Assembly (NCBI GenBank): GCA_035236585.1
Contig: CP141137.1
Location: 45,220,057-45,284,056, forward strand
DNA length: 64,000 nucleotides
DNA from: Warburgia ugandensis
Taxonomy: Eukaryota > Streptophyta > Magnoliopsida > Canellales > Canellaceae
Direction of reading: 5' to 3'
Positions 58,246-64,000 of the stretch are shown here, piece by piece. Numbering within the stretch: the stretch's first letter is position 1; each line of letters starts with the position of its first letter. The notes under the pieces are model-generated. The model was not told the origin of the DNA. It did not search any database and was given only the letters and a program-made list of their open reading frames with translations. Both the position numbers and the translations under genes were made by a program.

Positions 58246-58363
58246 AAATTGATTGTGGTTGGAATGTCCACAAAATTACCATTGGAGAGATACAAAAGGT
58301 CATGAGATATGTTGAGGGACTAAAGATTTCATGCTTACATATAGATGGATCATGGACTTAGAG
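58246..58363 (+). pseudogene. Copia fragment between the two solo LTRs
   Basis: About 118 bp of pol continuing from 53409: VVGM followed by a degenerate stretch, then KKVMRYVEG-like codons and DFMLTYRWIMD in changing frames, corresponding to the segment after the RT domain. It proves that both solo LTRs sit inside the same copia element. Confidence 0.8.
58359..58363 (+). repeat. Target site duplication, left (TAGAG)
   Basis: TAGAG precedes the LTR and recurs at 61320-61324. Confidence 0.85.
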
Positions 58364-58875
58364 TGTAACACCCTGGATTTTTAAGACTTTTTTTTTATAA
58401 TAGTAATAATAATAATGGCATTTTTAATAAGAACATTTGGGATCCCATGATAAAAAATTTATTTATCATTTTACTAAAACATCTCTTAAAATTTTGGGTG
58501 TTAGTTTTCCTTTATCAAAATGGCATATATATAATTTAAAACATAAATAAAATTTTTTGATAATTGATTTAAAACCATACGCGTATCAATCAACGTCAAA
58601 TGAATCTGCGCCTTTATTTTGAATCAAATAAATATCCAAAACACAATAATAATATGGCCCAGGGTCTATCCATCATAACATCCTATATAAATGTCCAACA
58701 TATATCTAAACATCTCAATCAAATCCAAAATATAAAGTATACAGTCCATACTTAAATTCAAATGATAATCCTGTTTATTGACTCACATCACTGTCTAAAA
58801 TTCTAGGAAAAAGGATCTTCTACAGCTCTCACGGTTTCTCAACAGCCTTGCCTTTCCTGTTATCGCGCTCGAGAT

Positions 58876-58907
58876 CTAAGGCATTGCAAAATAAAGCAAT
58901 GCCTCAG
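58876..58907 (-). other. Conserved hairpin in the solo LTR
   Basis: CTAAGGCATTGC and GCAATGCCTCAG around the loop AAAATAAA; same arms as at 21130-21161 with one loop change. Confidence 0.7.
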
Positions 58908-60164
58908 TAAGCTATCACTTGTGTAGGTACATAGACAATTAATGTAATAAAATAAAATAAATGAATAACAATACTAATAAAATAAAACATCTATCATCTA
59001 TGAAGATAGCAGTATCATAAGTCATGCCAACATAAATGCCAATTTATTCCATATGCTAAAACATGCATTTCACGGAGTTAAAACATGACATGAATCCATG
59101 TAAATGAGCATACAATAAGAATAAAGGCACCCCAAGGTAATGGGTCCCACAACATCTCACTAATATCACTGATCATGAGTACTCATAGCCAACCTCTGAG
59201 TGTCGTCACACCCAGGCATACCATCCATAACCATGCTCATCATACACGCACACATAATAAGAATATGGGCCATCATGCCGTAGTGGCAACCCTCCATGGG
59301 TCTCAACCACTGTCGCTCTCTGTCGACACCATAACGGGAGACTTAGCGTCTGTCCCCATGGAAAGGCCCAGACCAGTAGTGTGGACTATCCATGTTACCA
59401 AACCCCTACCGAATGCCATCTATGGGTAGGTGTCAATCATATCACAATATCATCACATCACAATCTCAGAGGGTGGGTGGCCAGCCCTATCCCTCCTAGC
59501 ATGACGCCCACCAGGTGAGAGCACCCGTCATCAAATACAAAATTACGAAAATCATATGTATATGCTAAAACTCAAGAGCACTCATAGCTTGCAATCCCCA
59601 AGACACGCCCCTCATCCTGTGGTTAGCCTATCAAAGGACCAGCTAACAAGCCTCTATTCTTATTTCCATGTCAATCCATGCACTTTCAATATATAATAAG
59701 AAAGAAGTCTCTATTTAAGCATAATTAATTAATATCATGCTCATAAAAACATTTTCCATGAGTTTATTCAATAAAAGATTTCAATTTGTAATAATTATAA
59801 AGTAATCAACGGCAATTAATAAATGCACTTTAAAACACAATCACACATGATGCTATGTTTATGCATGGTTTTAAAAATCAAGGCAAAGCATTAATTGTCA
59901 TCACCTACCTCAATGTGAGACCACTTAGCTTGCTAATAAATCCCCTTAACTGGTATGTTCAAGTGCACCTGTATATGTCACATCACTATTTTAAAAAAAA
60001 TTTAAATTAAAAGTGGTCATTTATAAGTTTTTAAGTTAAAACTAGGTCTGCGTCGTCAATACGGTCACAACACCTCTTTCGGATCGTGATTTGGATTCCT
60101 CTAACTCCCAAAAATCAAGTTTTAGTAAAAACACTCTCAAAATGGGGCTGACTGACCACCGTAA

Positions 60165-60222
60165 GGTGGTTTACGCTGGCGGCGCTGGTTTACGCCAGTT
60201 TATATACCAGCATAAACCGACA
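60165..60222 (+). repeat. GTTTACGCTGGCG motif cluster
   Basis: GTTTACGCTGGCG, GTTTACGCCAG and a TATACCAGCATAAACC inverted form in a short space, related to the GTTTACACT array at 22811-22980. Confidence 0.5.
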
Positions 60223-61319
60223 TCATGAAGACGCCCGCCCCCGTGAAACACTGTCAAGACATACCGCGTGCAACTCACGTCCCGACCCGATGTGACCGCC
60301 CTTGCAGGGGCTCCCGCACTCGGGAAAACTGCGCGCACGCGCATAAACATGCGCTCGTCGTGTGTCGTCGAGCGTTCTTCTGGGCGCCGACAAGGTCGCC
60401 ACTGCCGAAGAAGACGACCAGATTTCGGTCATCTCCGGCAAGCCTACAGACGTCTGATTTACGCAATTCTTGCACTCAGAATTTCCTCTAGAATTCATTT
60501 ATACCCTCCTTTTGCATTGATTTTGCAAAAAAACATGTTTTTTAAATGGTTTTTCCCAAGTTTCTAAAAACGTCCCTAGGTACTGGTTTTCACGTTTTCT
60601 GGAGAAACCCACCGTTGGATCTCTCCCAAATTTAAAGGGTTTGATCTTAGGTCTCTTATGCACTAGATGGATGGTCCAATTTTCAATAGGATGTGGTTTC
60701 ATCCATGAAATCATGCTCCAACAATAGCATGCACAGAATTCCCAAGAAAAACGTGATTTTCCTAATTTTTAATGTATTTTTATTTATATATCCTATTTAA
60801 TAAATAAATATTTAAGCGTTTAGGACTTACCTCGTCTGGCTGGCATTGAAGGACTTTTCCAGAGTTCCACTCGTCAGAAAAATTGAAATTTTCGGAGCTA
60901 GGGTTTAGATGCAACTTAGTAGAAACAAGGGGAAAGGGTGGAGTGTTTTGGCGCCTGAGGGTGATAGATATAGACCTAAGAGTCTAAGGGGAAGAGAAAC
61001 TCTTTCCTTCACGCCTCTTTCCACTGGTTTCTCCGGCGATTTCACCGAATCCGGTAGAGGCATGTAGAAGACGGGGATGCCATTATCAATTTGGGCCCTT
61101 GTGTTATACGTCTCTGCCAAATGATTAAAATACCCTTATAACTTCAACAGCTCCTAACTCCCTCGTTTGAGCTCCTTTTTCTGCATTCTTTGTGGTGTTG
61201 GAATCCTATTGACGAGCGCTTTCAAATTTTTAAGTTTTCAGGAAAAATTTCTATCTATAAATTTTTAATTTATTTAATTTAGTAATTTCTTAATTTATTC
61301 AAAATTTAAGGGTATTACA

Positions 61320-61800
61320 TAGAGGTTGTTGGCCATTCAGATATAGACTTTACTAGTTGTGTTGATTCTCATTAGTCAACATTTGCATATATCTTCTTAT
61401 TTGTTGGAGGAGTTATATCTTAGAGATGCAAAACAATCATTGATTGCTACTATAGTAGCTGAGTTTGTTTCTTGGTTTAAGACAACAAAATAGGGTATTT
61501 GGTTGAAAATTTTTATATCTAGACTTCTAATTGTTGATTCTATCTCTGGGCCACTAAAGTTATATTGTGACAATTTAGATGTTGTGTTCTTTGCTAAGAA
61601 TAATAAGAGTAGAAGTCAAAGTAAGATATTGACATTAAGTACTTAGCAGTCAGAGAGCATATTAAAAGGAATGAAGTGCTCATTGAAGACATTGACATTG
61701 ACCTGATGATTATAGATCTTCTAATGAAAGGCAAGCCACCAAAATTGTTTAAGGATTATGTAATACGATTAGGACTTTGTTTTGATTTGTCATTTTCTAT
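61320..61800 (+). pseudogene. RNase H and C-terminus of the copia element
   Basis: It resumes with HSDIDFTSCVDS-type codons, then AEFVSWFKTTK, LIVDSISGPLKLYCDNLDVV and FFAKNNKSRSQSK, the conserved copia RNase H end. After a frame change it continues IDLMIIDLLMKGKPPKLFKD. The first five bases repeat the TAGAG duplication. Stops and one frameshift are present. Confidence 0.88.
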
Positions 61801-62136
61801 TTGAATTATGATGCTATATTTATAGCACATATTAATAGTGAAACTCTAAATTCTTGAACTTATCTCCATTTTTGTTTGTATACATTTATGATTGAAATGA
61901 CAAATATTTGTGTGTGGATCCAGAATAAGCATTTAAGGTTTATTCATAAAAATAAAAACACTGTATAAAAGTCTTCAAAGTACAAAATTACATTGTGATA
62001 CATAGAAGGTAATACTTATTTGTAAAGATATTATCGCCATGATTCATTAAATTTATTTCCTTGTTTATGCATAAAACATAAAGTATTTGAGACTAGTGTG
62101 TTAAGACTTATGAATTTGTAAAGTTATAAATGTTAT

Positions 62137-62151
62137 GGCCAAGTGGGAGAA
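62137..62151 (+). other. Polypurine tract of the copia element
   Basis: GGCCAAGTGGGAGAA directly precedes the TGTTA start of the 3' LTR, the standard form in plant copia elements. Confidence 0.85.
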
Positions 62152-62547
62152 TGTTATAAATTTTTTTTATTTTTTGTGATCCTTAACATTTAAAATTGAA
62201 AATGAACGCGGGTATCATGGTAATGATAGGTACCTAGTTACTACTCTAAATGTTATTGGTGATGACAATTTTTCTATTTTTGAACTACACATGAATAACT
62301 ATTTTGAGACAGTTAGTATCCTTGATGAAAGGATAACTGCTATTAAGATCTAAATTTAAGGGTCCTCTAATTCTAGCAATTTAGTCTCTCTATTGATATG
62401 TCTGTCATTTTGAATTGTAGAGAATTAGAATAATTCTTAAAAACACTACTGGATCATCTACTATGGCAGAGGTAAGCATCCATTTAATTTTTGCTTCTAA
62501 TTGTTTTTCTAATTTATGTAAACATTAATAAGATTAGATGGTTGACA
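62152..62547 (+). repeat. 3' LTR of the copia element
   Basis: It starts TGTTATAAATTT, ends GGTTGACA, and matches 48777-49174 with scattered substitutions and small indels. Confidence 0.87.
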
Positions 62548-64000
62548 ACCTTGTCTCATATGTATATTTAATATTTTCATAATATCATTAGGTGAATGAG
62601 ACCTAGCATCTAGACTGGGACTAGAAAAGATTTAAATGCAAGCTGCAAGTGGTTCAAATGTCTTGACACCTGTAATGGCTTTGCTAATATTTAAGTGAAG
62701 TTGCAAATGGATTTCTAAGAATTCTTGGATTTAGATTTAAGGTCTACCCTTAATTGATGATTGGGTACTAGTTTGGTTACAAGGAAGAATAAAAAAGCTA
62801 AAAGTTAGTGATCAAATCAAGTGCAAGATGATGCAAAGGTTATGCTCATAAAAGTAAACTAGCCAATTAATGTGGTGAAAGCTTTTCAATTTATTGGATG
62901 AAGGGAGCATGTAAAGATGACTGTAGTGCAAATGGAGTTAAAGTTGCATGTGTTAACAAAAATATTGGCATTCTCGCCAAACTATCATTGTATGATAGTC
63001 ATACCTAAGATCGAACAATTCAAAATTTTGTGAACAAGTAGAATCATCTTAAAGTCTTAAGAATCAAAATGTCATGTGGATAATTGACAAGAACCAAGAG
63101 GTTTTAGGTGTTCTGCTACCAAAAGAGGAATTTGTCCTATCTAGTTTATATAAGGGCATAAGATTGGGTTCAGTGGAATCAAAGCCATTCAAATATTCTC
63201 TTGGTGGTCAAAGAAATTCGTTCTATCTAGTTTATATTAACTTACCATCAAGGACTCCCACCCCATGATGCACATACTTTTAAAGCCATATCAAAGATTT
63301 TTGGTGAATTTCTTTCAATGATATGCTTAAGTTTGCTTAGATCCATAGAAAGAGAAGTAGAAGTAATTGCTAATGCTGAAATAAGAGGAAACACTTCACA
63401 ATGAGTTGACTTCCAAGAGAACAAAAGAGATCCTAAGCACTCAAATTGGAGCTTCTATTCATAGAAGGGACAAATGTTGTATGCTCAAACAACCGATAGT
63501 CTTGTGAAATGAAATCAAAATTTTGAAAGATCTGCAAAGAGATAGGCATTAACTTCTCAGGGAGAGATGAAGAAGCTTTGTCTCATTCAAACTTGTGAAA
63601 CACTATGAAAGCAAAAATAAGAAAGAGGGTCTATCAAATAGAAAGAAGGGAATGTCCCAAATGGACAAGATCAAGGTTTCTCAAGTTGAAAGTGGATGAG
63701 AACTAAGTATTCATCCTATGATTTTTCTATCATAGAACATGTGGGTTGGGTAGTACTAGGAAGAAGGCTTGAGTTAAGCATGTAACATAAACCAAACTAA
63801 ATCATGGTTTATCACCTTGCAAGACCAAAGCTCCATCAAGGCCAAAATTCATGGCTCGATTAGTGGGAGTACATGAGAGCTATGGCTAGATACATATGGA
63901 TTCCATTGGATCATTTGGTGGTTTAATAGTTGGAGTCAGAATTATTATGGTGCATATTCAATCTCAAATTATTTTTTTTTAAATTCTATCAAATGGAGTT
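62548..64000 (+). other. Unassigned AT-rich DNA at the right end
   Basis: No recognised domain. A 64-codon frame at 63074-63268 contains the similar texts CCTATCTAGTTTATATAAG and TTCTATCTAGTTTATATTAA about 90 bp apart. The purine-rich plus strand (many AAG/GAA codons, frequent stops) suggests decayed coding sequence of another transposon, but I could not name it. Confidence 0.3.

Larger units (their letters stand above)
58364..61319 (-). mobile_element. Solo LTR, Tekay-type, minus orientation, same family as 20639-23887
   Basis: It is 2956 bp, begins TGTAACACCCTGGATTTTT and ends GGGTATTACA, flanked by TAGAG on both sides. It shares long blocks with the first solo LTR, such as AAAGCAATGCCTCAG and TTGTGTAGGTACATAGACA, in the same orientation. 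It contains no internal coding domain. The GC-rich part at 60220-60480 carries overlapping short frames on both strands that are best explained by base composition. Confidence 0.9.
48777..62547 (+). mobile_element. Ty1/copia retrotransposon split by two solo LTRs
   Basis: Two matching LTRs of about 400 bp (48777-49174 and 62152-62547), a primer site, gag, protease, integrase, RT and RNase H in copia order (integrase before RT), and a purine tract ending AAGTGGGAGAA before the 3' LTR. Removing the two inserted solo LTRs (53410-58245 and 58364-61319) leaves about 6 kb, a normal copia length. All domains carry stops and frameshifts. No clear 5-bp duplication was found at the outer ends. Confidence 0.88.

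Noticed and set aside
54800..58400. Possible host gene in the long region between the two copia pol pieces
   Set aside because: LTR-type ends, the group's hairpin and the interrupted copia frame on both sides show it is an inserted LTR. The 91-codon frame at 56756-57031 lies in its CpG-rich patch.
60223..60567. Four overlapping frames of 66-99 codons on both strands
   Set aside because: They are inside the solo LTR at 58364-61319, in a CpG-rich patch with few stop codons by composition. No domain is visible.

Overview
The window is nuclear DNA of a flowering plant. It is AT-rich, gene-poor and made mostly of decayed retroelements. The evidence is plant-type Ty3/gypsy elements (Athila-, Tekay- and another chromovirus-type), a Ty1/copia element, tRNA-derived SINEs of the Au type, a FAR1/MuDR-type transposase relic, and one exon that reads as the chloroplast-targeted protein EXECUTER 2. 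I cannot name the species. Every family call comes from reading motifs, without database searches.

Layout. 1-2.6 kb: 5' part of an Athila-like element on the minus strand (gag-like frame, leader, primer binding site, partial LTR). 2.6-4.6 kb: 3' end of a chromovirus (integrase and chromodomain). 4.63-15.30 kb: a structurally complete but coding-dead Tekay-type element with LTRs, PBS, gag-pol, chromodomain, PPT and a 5-bp target duplication ATTGG. 15.3-19.1 kb: an unidentified decayed reading frame, a full Au SINE, intron-like DNA and EXECUTER 2 exon 1 with its promoter (minus strand). This exon is the only sign of a host gene.

19.1-40.3 kb is a tandem duplication of an anonymous unit of about 3.3 kb. 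Copy A (19.1-36.9 kb) has been split by an Au SINE, a Tekay-type solo LTR (20.64-23.89 kb) and a nearly complete Athila element (25.26-36.18 kb). Copy B (37.0-40.3 kb) lacks all three and supplies their empty sites. 40.9-42.2 kb holds a degenerate minisatellite of about 68 bp, followed by a FAR1/MuDR-type transposase pseudogene on the minus strand (42.6-44.9 kb). 48.78-62.55 kb is a Ty1/copia element split by two more minus-strand Tekay-type solo LTRs about 120 bp apart. The last 1.45 kb is unassigned.

No intact protein-coding gene was found. The mobile elements have stop codons and frameshifts, and many of the stops fit C-to-T or G-to-A change at methylated cytosines. The best leads are the duplication with its empty sites, a hairpin whose arms change together in four Tekay-type LTRs, the orphan EXECUTER 2 exon, and the minisatellite next to the transposase relic. 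I found no convincing new multi-gene system.
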